From: Putridiphycobacter sp965230195
GTDB taxonomy: Bacteria > Bacteroidota > Bacteroidia > Flavobacteriales_D > Crocinitomicaceae
Assembly (NCBI GenBank): GCA_965230195.1
Contig: OZ245997.1
Location: 3,968,001-4,032,000, forward strand
Length of the DNA stretch: 64,000 bases
Direction of reading: 5' to 3'
The stretch's first letter is position 1; every line of letters begins with the position of its first letter. The notes beneath the pieces are model-generated. The model made no database searches and was not told the origin of the DNA. It was given only the letters and a program-made list of their open reading frames with translations. The translations under genes and the position numbers were made by a program. Positions 1 through 7,936 of the stretch are shown one piece after another.

Positions 1-400
1 CAGTAATGTCTGAGAATGGCTTTTCAATTCCCATATCAAGTGGTTTTTTGATAAATTCAGGTGTTAACCCCATGTTATTGATCAGTTTCATAATATCATG
101 ATAGAAACTTGAAACCGAATAACCATCTTTTAATGGAATTTCATGAAAATCTCCGGTACTCGTTTGTATTTGAACAGCCCGTTGATGTACATTTAAGGTT
201 ATTTCAAATGTATTCAATCCATCACCTAAAGGAATAGGATGTGTGGAAAACCCGTTTGTTGAAACATATTGAGTAATATACCACCAATGGTTTTTTCGGG
301 GAGTGGTTGCTAATCTGATTTTTCCAATAATTTGCAAAACCAGATGTAATGTAATTCTTGTTTCTGTCCATTGGTCATAAGCTAAATAAGGTAATTTCAT
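1..400 (-). CDS. DUF5996 family protein (C-terminus cut by window edge)
   Basis: The reverse strand is open from an ATG at 400 to the window edge, giving about 133 residues. The N-terminus (LPYLAYDQWTETRITLHL, then KIRLATTPRKNHWWYITQYV) matches my memory of DUF5996 proteins, which start with a YxxWxxT..TLH segment and carry a conserved NHWWH/Y..YV block and a later IP.GDG segment (seen as HPIPLGDGLNTFEI). The function of the family is unknown. There is no signal peptide, so it is probably cytoplasmic. The start is supported because no in-frame ATG lies upstream close by and the conserved region begins at once. Partial: the 3-prime end is outside the window. Confidence 0.7.
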   Translation of the reverse strand, partial: MKLPYLAYDQWTETRITLHLVLQIIGKIRLATTPRKNHWWYITQYVSTNGFSTHPIPLGDGLNTFEITLNVHQRAVQIQTSTGDFHEIPLKDGYSVSSFYHDIMKLINNMGLTPEFIKKPLDMGIEKPFSDIT

Positions 401-485
401 AAGAGATAAATGTTTGTTTTTTAACTAGTTTTTCAGATTAAAGTTAATCATAATTAAACTGATTGCAGTTAACTTACGTTAATTA

Positions 486-521
486 ATAAAGGCATAAAGA
501 ATTTCCTCTTTATGCCTTTAT
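486..521. terminator. hairpin terminator after the AidA/PixA gene
   Basis: A perfect 15-bp inverted repeat (arms 486-500 and 507-521, loop ATTTCC) lies between the 3-prime end of the gene ending at 566 and the start of the DUF5996 gene, both on the minus strand. The stem ends are A/T-rich but no long U-tract follows, so termination is inferred from position and stem stability. Confidence 0.6.
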
Positions 522-565
522 CATATTATTGGTTTTTATACCTTATTCTTTTAAATACCTCACCA

Positions 566-1093
566 TTAATTCACCTGGATAAACGGATCCCATGTAAAGT
601 ACCCCAAAGTATTACCATTAGCATTATCAATTATAGCAAATGAGAGCGTGTATTGAATTTTAACGCTGGTTTGCTGAATCATACCCTGAGCCACGTATAA
701 CTGATTATGAAACTTTGAAGTACCTCCGGTTGGAGCTCCCGAAGCAGGTAAATATGTAGTGTTTTGAAGATTTGCATACGATAATGCACTGATAGCACTA
801 CTTGGATTAAAATGATCAGCATACAAATAAACTGTGTAATCCTGATTATTACCAAATGTTGTCATAGCCCAACGGACACTATCACCGCCATTAGCTGTAA
901 CCGTTAGTTCTGACTGTCCCTGATTATTCGAAGCAAAGCTATCCTGACTGACCATTGAAATGTACACGTCAGAGCTACCATAAGCTCCTAAAGATGTTGG
1001 AGCGGATTGTGTTCCCGGATTAAGTGAACCGTCAGAAATTTGTTGTGCCAATTTAGCACCATCTACTGAAATTAATATATCTATCGTTGCCAT
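566..1093 (-). CDS. AidA/PixA family inclusion-body protein
   Basis: A 175-residue protein starting MATIDILISVDGAKL. This opening, the central block with ISMVSQDSFAS..GQSELTVTANGGDSVRW, and the C-terminal YTLSFAIID..GNTLGYFTWDPFI are the arrangement of the AidA/PixA family, named after the Xenorhabdus PixA inclusion protein. Known members accumulate as cytoplasmic crystalline inclusions and some are secreted or quorum-regulated; the molecular function is unclear. An upstream in-frame ATG at 1144 would add 17 residues (MPKNLNRVG..) that do not belong to the family, so the start at 1093 is preferred. No signal peptide. A hairpin follows the gene. Confidence 0.75.
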   Translation of the reverse strand: MATIDILISVDGAKLAQQISDGSLNPGTQSAPTSLGAYGSSDVYISMVSQDSFASNNQGQSELTVTANGGDSVRWAMTTFGNNQDYTVYLYADHFNPSSAISALSYANLQNTTYLPASGAPTGGTSKFHNQLYVAQGMIQQTSVKIQYTLSFAIIDNANGNTLGYFTWDPFIQVN

Positions 1094-1365
1094 AGTTTTG
1101 AGTTTTAATATAATTTGGCCTACTCTGTTAAGGTTTTTCGGCATTCACCTGCTTACTGTCAGACAGAGTTATACAATTTGTTTTGGCGCGCATCATAACC
1201 CTGAATGAACATTTCAAAGTTACCTTCAAAACAAGACTCGAATAAACGTATAATTACCTGATTATAAGAATCACGTACTAATACTTGATGAGTAATTAGA
1301 TGTTAGAGCATAGATGAAAGACTGTAGACAAAAGTAGAAAGTAGTAGGTATAATCTCGCAGAAAA

Positions 1366-1392
1366 TCTCAAATCTCAAATCTCAAATCTCAA
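1366..1392. repeat. tandem CTCAAAT heptamers
   Basis: Three to four consecutive copies of a CTCAAAT/TCTCAAA heptamer, ending in CTCAAAATTAAAT. Short-period satellite-like sequence in non-coding DNA, close to the longer AAATCGAAAACCAG repeat and to similar words at 50195-50345. Confidence 0.75.
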
Positions 1393-1501
1393 AATTAAAT
1401 AGAAAAAAAATACGGACGGTTGTAATAAGTAGCAAAAACAAGAATTAAACAACTAAATTTCAACCAACACCCCATAATCATCAGAGAATGGTCTGGAGCA
1501 A

Positions 1502-1585
1502 TCAGAAACCAGAAATCGAAAACCAGAAACCAGAAATCGAAAACCAGAAACCAGAAATCGAAAACCAGAAATCAGAAATCAAAAC
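1502..1585. repeat. degenerate tandem repeat of a ~20-nt A-rich unit
   Basis: Roughly four copies of a purine-rich unit reading approximately TCGAAAACCAGAAACCAGAAA, nearly perfect in the centre and decaying to ATCAGAAATC at the right side. It is non-coding, and related words recur at 15340 and 50270. Unit length and absence of unique spacers rule out a CRISPR array. Confidence 0.75.
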
Positions 1586-1718
1586 TATGAACCATAAACT
1601 GGTAAACTATTAACTTAAAACAAAACCAATGTTATTAAGTTGTCAACAACTATGACAGTAGAACTGACTTTGAACAATGAATAATTGTTAGTTTTGCACC
1701 CTGAAAAGGGATTACATT

Positions 1719-3002
1719 ATGGAAAGTATAGCAAAAGATTTAAGAGTATCGGAAATGGCGGAGAACCTGGTTGGTTCCGAAATTATTAAACTGGCAGGTG
1801 AAATTAAAGCTAAAATTGCTCAGGGAGAGCATATATATAATTTTACCATTGGTGACTTCAATCCGGATATTTTTCCAATTCCTGAAACATTAAAATTTGA
1901 GATAATTAGTGCCTATCAAAACAATATCACAAATTATCCTGCCGCTAATGGTATGCCGGAACTAAGAACATCAATTTCTTCGTATCTGACATCCAATTTG
2001 AAGTTAACTTATGCACCTGATGATATTTTAATTGCAGGTGGTGCCCGTCCTTTAATTTATGCCGTTTATCAGGCTTTGATTGATCCTCAGGACACTGTTG
2101 TATTTCCGGTTCCTTCATGGAACAATAATCATTATACACATCTTTCAAGAGGAAAACAGGTATTTGTAGAAACCACTGCCGAAAATAACTTTATGCCGAC
2201 GGCAGACGATTTTAAAGAAACTATAAAGGATGCCACTTTAATTGCCTTGTGTTCACCTTTGAATCCAACGGGAACAGTTTTTTCTAAAGATCAGCTGAGC
2301 TCAATTTGTGAAATGGTATTGGCTGAAAATGAAAGACGTTCAGAAAATGAAAAGCCTTTATACATTATTTACGACCAAATATATTGGCAACTAACTTATG
2401 GCGAAACAGAACATCTTAACCCGGTAACTCTGTTTCCTGAAATGAGAGATTATACCATTTTTATTGATGGAATCTCAAAAGCATATGCAGCCACTGGTGT
2501 TCGTGTAGGTTGGGCATTTGGACCAATTAAATTAATTGCTAAAATGAAATCAATTTTAGGTCATGTTGGTGCATGGGCACCAAAAGCTGAGCAAATTGCT
2601 ACCGGAAAGTTCCTTGATCACTCCAGTGCTTCAGATGATTACCTGAAATGGATTCGCACAGAAGCTTTTGATCGTCTGAATGGTTTTTATAAAGGATTTC
2701 AAGACTTAAAAGAAGAGGGACATCCGATAGATGCTATTGCTCCGCAGGCTGCCATTTACCTAACAGTTAAATTCGACTTAAAAGGTAAAAAGACCCAGGA
2801 TGGTACTGTACTTGAAAATACTAAAGCAGTTACCGCCTATTTATTGAATGAGGCAAAATTAGCTGTTGTACCTTTCTATGCTTTTGGAGCCAATTCAGAA
2901 TCACCGTGGTACAGACTTTCAGTTGGAACAGCTGCCAAAACAGATGTTGAAGGCGCAATCAGTAAACTTAGGTCAGCCCTTTTAAAACTGACAGACGCTT
3001 AG
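1719..3002 (+). CDS. pyridoxal-phosphate-dependent aminotransferase, class I/II fold
   Basis: A 427-residue cytoplasmic enzyme of fold-type I. Visible landmarks are the small-domain/cofactor segment NYPAANGMPELR, the NPTG-type motif in LCSPLNPTGTVFS, the YDQIYW segment that positions the PLP ring, the Schiff-base lysine in DGISKAYAATG (Lys254) and the substrate-carboxylate arginine in SPWYRLSVGTA near residue 400. The architecture is that of aspartate/aromatic aminotransferases; the amino-acid substrate cannot be read from sequence. The next gene, a Crp/Fnr regulator, begins about 15 bases downstream and could be co-transcribed. ATG start; a Bacteroidota-like TAGTTTTG box lies 22 bases upstream. 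Confidence 0.85.
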   Translation: MESIAKDLRVSEMAENLVGSEIIKLAGEIKAKIAQGEHIYNFTIGDFNPDIFPIPETLKFEIISAYQNNITNYPAANGMPELRTSISSYLTSNLKLTYAPDDILIAGGARPLIYAVYQALIDPQDTVVFPVPSWNNNHYTHLSRGKQVFVETTAENNFMPTADDFKETIKDATLIALCSPLNPTGTVFSKDQLSSICEMVLAENERRSENEKPLYIIYDQIYWQLTYGETEHLNPVTLFPEMRDYTIFIDGISKAYAATGVRVGWAFGPIKLIAKMKSILGHVGAWAPKAEQIATGKFLDHSSASDDYLKWIRTEAFDRLNGFYKGFQDLKEEGHPIDAIAPQAAIYLTVKFDLKGKKTQDGTVLENTKAVTAYLLNEAKLAVVPFYAFGANSESPWYRLSVGTAAKTDVEGAISKLRSALLKLTDA

Positions 3003-3017
3003 TTTACCCTTTTGGGA

Positions 3018-3599
3018 ATGACCAATACAGGATTGTTAATTAAACAAATATTTGATCCCTTTTATGAGGCTCCGCTTGAAATATGGGAATCATTCGCCTC
3101 TTTTTTACAGCACAAGTCTTATAAGAAAAATGAAATCATAAAAGCTGTCAACAAAAAAGAAAACGAACTAAATATTATTATCAAAGGTGCAACAGGCGTC
3201 TTTCTTTGGAAAGAAAACTCAACTATCTGTCTGGATTTATGTTTCGAAAATGAATTCTTCGGTGATTATATGTCCTTTATTACCCAAGAATCTACTATGC
3301 TCTTTACACAAGCTATTGAACCAACTGAAGTTTTATCAATCTCCTACCAGGAACTGACAAAACTATACAATAGTTCCACTGTTGGAATGAATATTGGCAG
3401 AATAGCCTCCGAATCTCTTTTTGTACATAAACAATCCCAGCAGATCGATTTACTGACCCTCACTGCTGAAGAACGATACTTAAAACTGTTAAAGCGGCAA
3501 CCAGAAATTGTATTAAGAACCCCTCAAAAACATATTGCTTCATACTTAGGTATAACACCTGAAAGCTTTAGCAGAATTAGAAAAAAAGTAATTTCCTGA
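3018..3599 (+). CDS. Crp/Fnr family transcriptional regulator
   Basis: About 193 residues. The N-terminal two thirds is a cyclic-nucleotide-binding-type beta barrel (FEAP-LEIW, YKKNEIIKAVNKKENELNIIIKGATG, FFGDYMSF). The short C-terminal helix-turn-helix reads TPQKHIASYLGITPESFSRIRKKV, the usual Bacteroidota Crp form. A TTG at 3012 is in frame, but the ATG at 3018 is the simpler start. The canonical cAMP-phosphate residues are not evident, so the ligand is unknown. It immediately follows the aminotransferase and may regulate it, which is inference. Confidence 0.85.
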   Translation: MTNTGLLIKQIFDPFYEAPLEIWESFASFLQHKSYKKNEIIKAVNKKENELNIIIKGATGVFLWKENSTICLDLCFENEFFGDYMSFITQESTMLFTQAIEPTEVLSISYQELTKLYNSSTVGMNIGRIASESLFVHKQSQQIDLLTLTAEERYLKLLKRQPEIVLRTPQKHIASYLGITPESFSRIRKKVIS

Positions 3600-3676
3600 T
3601 AATTTTCTTATCATATATCAAGTTTTTTTGATCAGAGAGATAAGACATTTGCATCACTAATTATAATCAAATTATT

Positions 3677-4606
3677 ATGCAAAATACATTATTAGCAATT
3701 GCAATTTTTTTTCTGGCATCCTGTTCCGCACCAAAAGCCATTTTGAAATCTGAAAATCTGAAGCCAAACTGTCAATGTGAAGGCGAAGGCAATTATACGA
3801 TTGTCCTGGAAGCTGGTATGGGAAACTGGTCATTGTTTTATCAACCCATTTTTCAGGAATTAAAGAAAAATTTAAGGGTTTGTATGATAGATCGACCTGG
3901 GTATGAAATGGACAGTGTTACCTTAAAGACTAGAGACGTAAAAAGTATAGCAATTGAGTTTAATCAGGTTTTGATGGAAAACGGTATAGAAAATAATATT
4001 GTTCTGGTAGGTCATTCACTTGGTGGTTTGCATGTAAGGATGTACCAATCCCTGTTTCCGGAAAAGGTAAAAGGAATGATTCTTCTGGATGCAGCACATC
4101 CAGATCAGTTTAAACGCTTGCCTAATGAGTTTTATCAGTTAAAAGAAAGGCAAATTAGTAGTATGGATGGTGTGATAAAGCTGGCTCAAAAAGGTTATCT
4201 GTCTTATAGTAAAAGTAAAATTCCAACATTTGGAATTCCTGACAGCTTACTTCCGAATTACTATAATGTTACCACTCAACCGGAATACTACTATTCATTG
4301 AAGATGGAATTAGTGGAATTTGAAAATAATTTAAATCGAATCGGAAAACTTCATGACCTTGGAGACCTCCCCTTACTTGTTATTGGATCGAAAAATAGTA
4401 TGAACAAAGATATCCTTCCGGGTAAAGCTAAAGATTATCCATTTACATCCCATAACCAGGTATGGTTTGAATTGCAGAAAGACTTGTCAAAGCTTTCCTC
4501 AAACTCTGCTTTTGTGGAAAGTACAAATAATCATTACTTAATTATCTCCGATAGCAAACTAATCGCAAATGAAATTTTATCATTCGTAAATACTAAGCTT
4601 GAATAG
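3677..4606 (+). CDS. alpha/beta-hydrolase fold lipoprotein
   Basis: A 309-residue protein with a lipoprotein signal (lipobox LASC, Cys16), so anchored to the periplasmic side or outer membrane. The fold is visible as the beta strand and oxyanion segment YTIVLEAGMGNW, the DRPGY turn typical of the family, the nucleophile elbow VGHSLGGLH, the LLDAAHP strand and the late NHYLI histidine. The substrate is unknown; esterase or lipase-like activity is plausible. Stand-alone gene between the Crp regulator and the Lgt-like gene. Confidence 0.8.
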   Translation: MQNTLLAIAIFFLASCSAPKAILKSENLKPNCQCEGEGNYTIVLEAGMGNWSLFYQPIFQELKKNLRVCMIDRPGYEMDSVTLKTRDVKSIAIEFNQVLMENGIENNIVLVGHSLGGLHVRMYQSLFPEKVKGMILLDAAHPDQFKRLPNEFYQLKERQISSMDGVIKLAQKGYLSYSKSKIPTFGIPDSLLPNYYNVTTQPEYYYSLKMELVEFENNLNRIGKLHDLGDLPLLVIGSKNSMNKDILPGKAKDYPFTSHNQVWFELQKDLSKLSSNSAFVESTNNHYLIISDSKLIANEILSFVNTKLE

Positions 4607-4717
4607 TGGTTGAATGATCGAAACAATATTATTTAACATCTTTTTTTAATTGCGTCATTTGTTTTGCTTTAAATTTAGCATCTTGCAGCTATGCTCAAAA
4701 TTTAAACCATCCATTTA

Positions 4718-5476
4718 ATGACCTTTCCCATTAATCCACATATTTTTGGTATCGAGATCAATACTCATCTGACAACCGAAATATTAGCTTTTTTTATTGG
4801 GTACAGGTATTATGTTTATCAACGAAAGAAAATAACAGACAATTTTACAACTGAACAGCGCTTAATTTTATTAGTGGCTGCTGCTTTTGGGGCACTCATC
4901 TTTTCAAGGTTGATTGCTGCATTAGAAAACCACAATGCCTGGCTGAATAGTGATAACCCAGTACTTTATCTTTATGGTACCAAGACTGTAATTGGTGGTT
5001 TTTTAGGTGGTTGGCTTTTTGTAGAAATAGCCAAAGGATTAATGAAACTTAAAAAATCTTCAGGAGATGTGATGACCCTACCAATTATACTGGCACTTTT
5101 TATTGGACGGATTGGCTGTTTCTCACAGGGAATTCACGAAATGACTTATGGTTATCCAACCTCTTCAATATTTGGAATGAATCTGGGGGATGGTATTTTA
5201 AGACATCCTCTGGCCTTATACGAAATGTTTATTCTTTTGGTTATTGCACTCTCATTACATCTGCTACAATTGAATACAAAACTGGCAGATGGTATGCAAT
5301 TTAAGCTTTTTATGTACGCTTACATGCTTTACCGATTTATTGCTGAATGGATGAAACCACATTATCCTCTCGCATTCGGATTAACCAGTATTCAAATTGC
5401 AATCTTAATCGCTTATTGTTTAAATTTTAAAACCATTACTTCCCTCATAGTTAACAAAAAATCACTTTATGCCTGA
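4718..5476 (+). CDS. Lgt-like integral membrane protein (prolipoprotein diacylglyceryl transferase family)
   Basis: A 252-residue polytopic protein. It has the Lgt layout: N-terminal TM segments, KTVIGGFLGGWLFVE (equivalent of the GG-rich second helix), the signature-like stretch GRIGCFSQGIHEMTYGYPT, and RHPLALYE, which resembles the HP.QLYE element after the Lgt signature. Lgt transfers diacylglycerol from phosphatidylglycerol to the lipobox cysteine. This copy is shorter and its signature diverges (GCF in place of the usual GNF; no clear HG.RGGLAFHG block), so a variant function on another lipid-linked substrate is possible. Its 3-prime end overlaps the radical SAM gene by 8 bases, which implies translational coupling. 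Confidence 0.75.
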   Translation: MTFPINPHIFGIEINTHLTTEILAFFIGYRYYVYQRKKITDNFTTEQRLILLVAAAFGALIFSRLIAALENHNAWLNSDNPVLYLYGTKTVIGGFLGGWLFVEIAKGLMKLKKSSGDVMTLPIILALFIGRIGCFSQGIHEMTYGYPTSSIFGMNLGDGILRHPLALYEMFILLVIALSLHLLQLNTKLADGMQFKLFMYAYMLYRFIAEWMKPHYPLAFGLTSIQIAILIAYCLNFKTITSLIVNKKSLYA

Positions 5477-6860
5477 ACGTCCATATATCTATTATGATCA
5501 TACCATCAGTATTTGCAACACCTGTCACCGAAGAATTTCTGCAAAAATAATTTTTGAAAACGGGAAGGTATTTATGACAAAACGTTGTCCTGAACATGGT
5601 TTTCAGAAATCTTTAATTTCAGACGATATTGAATTCTATAAGAACATCCGAAATTACAATAAAGCATCAGAATACCCAAAAGAACCTCATACACATACAG
5701 ACTATGGCTGTCCAATGGATTGTGGCATATGTGCTGACCATGAGCAACACTCCTGCCTGACTTTAATTGAACTGACCGATCGCTGTAACTTAACCTGCCC
5801 CACTTGCTATTCCTCTTCTTCTCCAACACATGGGCGTCATAAAACATTAGAGGAGATCAAAGCAATGATTGACGCAGTTGTACAATCCGAAGGGGAACCG
5901 GATGTTGTACAGCTATCTGGTGGTGAACCAACCATTCATCCAAACTTTTTTGAAGTACTGGATTATTGTAAAAAACAGCCTATCAAACATTTAATGGTAA
6001 ATACCAATGGGATCAGAATTGCAAATGATACCGGTTTTGCTGAAAAATTAGCAACTTATATGCCTGACTTTGAACTCTATTTACAATTTGATTCCTTCAA
6101 AAAAGAGGTTTTGGAATCAATGAGAGGAAAGGATTTACGAGATATTCGAAACAGTGCTATACAAAAGCTAAATGAACTGAACCTAAGTACAACCCTTGTG
6201 GTTACTCTGCAAAAAGGCCTTAATGATGATGAAATAGGAAAAATTATTGACTATGGTCTGGCTCAAAAATGCGTCAGGGGAGTTACTTTTCAGCCTACCA
6301 GTTCATCCGGAAGACTAAAGCACTTTGATCCTGAAACCGATCGTTTAACTAACTCTGAGGTGCGCCGCCTTATCCTTGAGCAGTCACCTGTTTTTAAACC
6401 AGATGATCTTATACCTGTTCCATGCAACCCTGATGCATTGATTATGGCGTATGCCTTAAAAATTAATAGCGAAGTATTTCCATTAACTCACCTGATTAAT
6501 CCTGAAGATTTACTAAATAATTCGAAAAACACCATTGTTTATGAACAGGATGAACGTTTACACTCTCATGTTCTAAAGATGTTTTCAACAGCGCCTTCGG
6601 TCGATAAGGTTCAAAATGAACTTCATCACCTAATGTGTTGTTTGCCGGAAATTGATGCACCGAACTTATCCTACAACAATTTATTTCGTATTATTATCAT
6701 GAATTTTATGGATGCTTACGACTTTGATGTCAGGGCCATTAAAAAATCCTGTGTTCACATTGTTCATAATGATGGCAGGATTATTCCGTTTGAAACTATG
6801 AACCTGTTTTACAGAGACGAGTTTAAGGAAAAATTTGAAAAACTAAAACGAATCAATTAA
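5469..6860 (+). CDS. twin-cluster radical SAM protein of the Tes/MJ0619 type
   Basis: A 463-residue enzyme with three cysteine regions. Residues 16-44 hold a zinc-ribbon-like C16xxC19 and C40PEHG. Residues 81-88 read CPMDCGIC and residues 106-113 read CNLTCPTC, so there are two CX3CX2C clusters. The second, preceded by LIELTDR, is the canonical radical SAM cluster; LSGGEPTIHP is the GGE motif. This arrangement is what I recall for the archaeal pterin methylase MJ0619 and for tetraether synthase (Tes). Those enzymes methylate a pterin carbon or couple lipid tails. The overlap with the Lgt-like membrane gene points to a lipid or lipid-linked substrate here, which is inference. No signal peptide. 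Confidence 0.8.
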   Translation: MPERPYIYYDHTISICNTCHRRISAKIIFENGKVFMTKRCPEHGFQKSLISDDIEFYKNIRNYNKASEYPKEPHTHTDYGCPMDCGICADHEQHSCLTLIELTDRCNLTCPTCYSSSSPTHGRHKTLEEIKAMIDAVVQSEGEPDVVQLSGGEPTIHPNFFEVLDYCKKQPIKHLMVNTNGIRIANDTGFAEKLATYMPDFELYLQFDSFKKEVLESMRGKDLRDIRNSAIQKLNELNLSTTLVVTLQKGLNDDEIGKIIDYGLAQKCVRGVTFQPTSSSGRLKHFDPETDRLTNSEVRRLILEQSPVFKPDDLIPVPCNPDALIMAYALKINSEVFPLTHLINPEDLLNNSKNTIVYEQDERLHSHVLKMFSTAPSVDKVQNELHHLMCCLPEIDAPNLSYNNLFRIIIMNFMDAYDFDVRAIKKSCVHIVHNDGRIIPFETMNLFYRDEFKEKFEKLKRIN

Positions 6861-6865
6861 GTACA

Positions 6866-7030
6866 ATGGCAGCTCTTTTTTTTATTTGGATATTTGGTTC
6901 TCCCATACTTTTGTTGATCGGAATAATATTAGCTTGTATTGAAAAAACCAGGAAAACCGGTTTGAGGATGATTCTTGCAGCCTTTGCATTAGCACTTATC
7001 GGCCTCTCAGTTTGTTCAACATATTGTTAA
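6866..7030 (+). CDS. small two-helix membrane protein, paralogue of the one at 49167
   Basis: A 54-residue ORF starting 5 bases after the radical SAM stop, so very likely in its operon. It consists of two hydrophobic helices (FIWIFGSPILLLIGIILAC and LAAFALALIGLSV) separated by a charged turn EKTRKTGL. The protein at 49167 shares the pattern PILL-IGI, E-x-x-R/K, GL-x-x-ILAA, I/V-G-x-S-x-CS, so the conservation is at protein level and supports a real gene. Function unknown. Confidence 0.65.
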   Translation: MAALFFIWIFGSPILLLIGIILACIEKTRKTGLRMILAAFALALIGLSVCSTYC

Positions 7031-7047
7031 TTTTCTTCGGATTTCAA

Positions 7048-7866
7048 TCAAAACGTTGCACCAATTTTAAAAGAAAGTGTATTAACACTTGATATATCAT
7101 ACTCAACACTGGCAGATGCCCACTTATAATTGATTCTGGTTCCGGCTAAAACTCTTGGTGTAATAACCAATTCATTATCTAAATGAACGGCAGAGGAAGT
7201 TTCTCTTCCAAAATTAACGCCTCCTGAAAGTCCGATATAAGGTTCAAATATCAACCATTTTTTAGAAGCCAGTATATCAAGCGCTGAAGCATTAAATTTT
7301 AAGCTTTCAGGTCCAAACAACCTGGCATGACTAATTCTTCCGGCCATATAAATGCCCTTAGATTCGCTCACTAAATGTGAATACTTTAAATCAACTCCGT
7401 AGAAACCATAATTAGCAGAAAAATCTCTGGTAACATAGGTCCCCAGTTCAATATTATCAGTAATTCCCATTCTAAACCTTAAATTAGGAATGGAGACTTT
7501 GTCTCCTAACCAATGTGGTCCTTCTTCTACTATTGGATGTGCAAAGGTATTGTTCCAGGCACCTGCTGTCTGGTCTATCGGTGTGGAAGTCATTGAAAGG
7601 CCGATATCAAATTTCAGTTTACCTAAAGACGAAGCTGCTGATAATGGCTGAAAATAAATAATGCTTCCAGCCTCTCGTGTAAACCTTCTAAACTGATCCT
7701 GAGTCAACGAGTGGTGTATTACAAATGAACAATTCGTCCAGGGTTCTCCATTTTCAAGGTTATGAATAACAACATCAGGGTGATCATGGTTCTGACCAAA
7801 AGAAGCAAAGCTTAGGAATAATAAACATGTTCCCGTAATGGCATTGATGATATTTGTATATTTCAT
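7048..7866 (-). CDS. outer-membrane beta-barrel protein, uncharacterised
   Basis: 272 residues with a Sec signal ending FASFGQ. The mature part has alternating hydrophobic strands, several GITDNIELGTYV-like barrel strands and a C-terminal aromatic strand ending in IGATF, typical for outer-membrane proteins. The ordering resembles transporter-like porin families seen in Bacteroidota, in which a protein is described relative to its control conditions, but no specific family is recognised. Its minus orientation faces the radical SAM operon, with only 17 bases between the stops. Confidence 0.6.
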   Translation of the reverse strand: MKYTNIINAITGTCLLFLSFASFGQNHDHPDVVIHNLENGEPWTNCSFVIHHSLTQDQFRRFTREAGSIIYFQPLSAASSLGKLKFDIGLSMTSTPIDQTAGAWNNTFAHPIVEEGPHWLGDKVSIPNLRFRMGITDNIELGTYVTRDFSANYGFYGVDLKYSHLVSESKGIYMAGRISHARLFGPESLKFNASALDILASKKWLIFEPYIGLSGGVNFGRETSSAVHLDNELVITPRVLAGTRINYKWASASVEYDISSVNTLSFKIGATF

Positions 7867-7936
7867 TTTTATTGGTTTTAGATTGCTTTTTCAACTTTAG
7901 GACAATCTAAAACCTGTTACCCCCTATTCTATTGTA

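Larger units (their letters stand above)
1094..1718. other. long intergenic region with low-complexity repeats
   Basis: About 600 bases with no convincing gene. It contains CTCAAAT tandem copies around 1366-1392, a run of degenerate AAATCGAAAACCAGAAACCAG units at 1502-1585, and a promoter-like end near the aminotransferase (TTTG at 1669 and TAGTTTTG at 1689, spacing shorter than usual). No structured RNA was recognised. Confidence 0.6.

Noticed and set aside
1502..1585. Possible CRISPR array
   Set aside because: Unit is only ~20 bases, there are no unique spacers of constant length, and no cas genes are near.
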